Origin: Pomphorhynchus laevis
Lineage: Eukaryota > Acanthocephala > Palaeacanthocephala > Echinorhynchida > Pomphorhynchidae
DNA length: 64,000 bases
Assembly (NCBI GenBank): GCA_012934845.2
Contig: WNNJ02003750.1
Coordinates: 81,945-145,944, forward strand
Direction: 5' to 3'
Part shown: in pieces, positions 63,885 to 64,000 of the stretch
Position numbering within the stretch: the stretch's first letter is position 1
Layout of the letters: each line of letters begins with the position of its first letter
The notes under the pieces: generated by a model
The model's database searches: none
Told to the model about the DNA's origin: nothing
The model's input: only the letters and a program-made list of their open reading frames with translations
Translations under genes and position numbers: made by a program

Positions 63885-64000
63885 TGTACCCTCCTTTCCA
63901 ATCCGCTTTCCGATCTAATCACTACACACAAATCGCCTGCATAAAAGTTTACAACGACTTACTCATTTCTCGAAACAAGGCTCTATATAGTGTTCTTAAT
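63885..64000 (+). mobile_element. CR1/L2-like LINE RT start, cut by the window edge
   Basis: Reads LYPPFQSAFRSNHYTQIACI then KVYNDLLISRN, nearly the same as 31755-31850 of the 30.5-33.1 kb LINE. It is a second copy, open to the window end. Confidence 0.78.

Noticed and set aside
1-64000. tRNA, rRNA, bacterial operons, riboswitches
   Set aside because: No cloverleaf with a GGTTCGAATCC-type arm, no rRNA-like conserved tract and no prokaryotic gene arrangement was seen.

Overview
This is a very AT-rich animal nuclear sequence with no bacterial, organellar or phage character. It carries intron-split housekeeping genes buried in transposable-element debris. Exons were placed by reading protein similarity from memory and then requiring splice sites and reading phase to agree. 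Four host loci stand out: XPO1/CRM1 exportin (+, 3.1-26.5 kb, 3' two thirds of the gene), a PB1-domain protein (-, last exon at 34.1-34.9 kb), a COG1-like Golgi tether gene that looks decayed (+, 35.7-40.9 kb), and a VPS33 Sec1/Munc18-type gene (+, 42.7-60.5 kb and probably beyond). Introns fall into two classes: tiny ones of 42-67 nt (most 45-53) and large ones of about 1-9 kb filled with repeats. The tiny introns, the base composition and the retroelement mix suggest an invertebrate, possibly a flatworm, but the species cannot be fixed from the window.

Layout. 0-3.1 kb is an XPO1 intron with solo copies of a dispersed repeat, called R1 here. 3.1-26.5 kb holds 14 XPO1 exons. Their long introns contain foldback elements (3.9 and 6.5-7.7 kb), Penelope-like RT fragments (8.8-9.7 and 22.1-23.1 kb), and four fragments of LINEs with a restriction-like endonuclease (5.2, 10.3-11.8, 16.5-18.3 and 20.2 kb). 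27.0-29.4 kb holds a second, nearly identical Penelope-like RT copy and a GIY-YIG fragment. 29.9-30.4 kb is an ATCGATAA-type minisatellite. 30.5-33.1 kb is a CR1/L2-like LINE. 34-42 kb holds the PB1 gene and the COG1-like locus; the latter is interrupted by a 371-bp tandem array with an inverted arm (38.5-40.15 kb) and ends at a foldback element. 42.7-60.5 kb holds the VPS33 exons. One 9.3-kb VPS33 intron contains two head-to-head LINEs (45.9-49.45 kb minus, 49.44-52.0 kb plus). 58.9-63.6 kb is a swarm of R1 copies, first in plus and then in minus orientation. The window ends inside another CR1/L2-like RT.

The least explained signals are three repeat families whose transcripts would carry hammerhead-ribozyme-like core boxes (CUGANGA and GAAA beside complementary arms): a small stem-loop family (13.4, 13.6, 21.6 kb), the 371-bp array, and the R1/Penelope-associated hairpin. 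Penelope-like elements are known to carry hammerhead motifs, so this is plausible, but none was folded or tested here. The protein-coding genes have linked cell biology (nuclear export, Golgi tethering, endolysosomal fusion), but nothing in the sequence suggests co-regulation.
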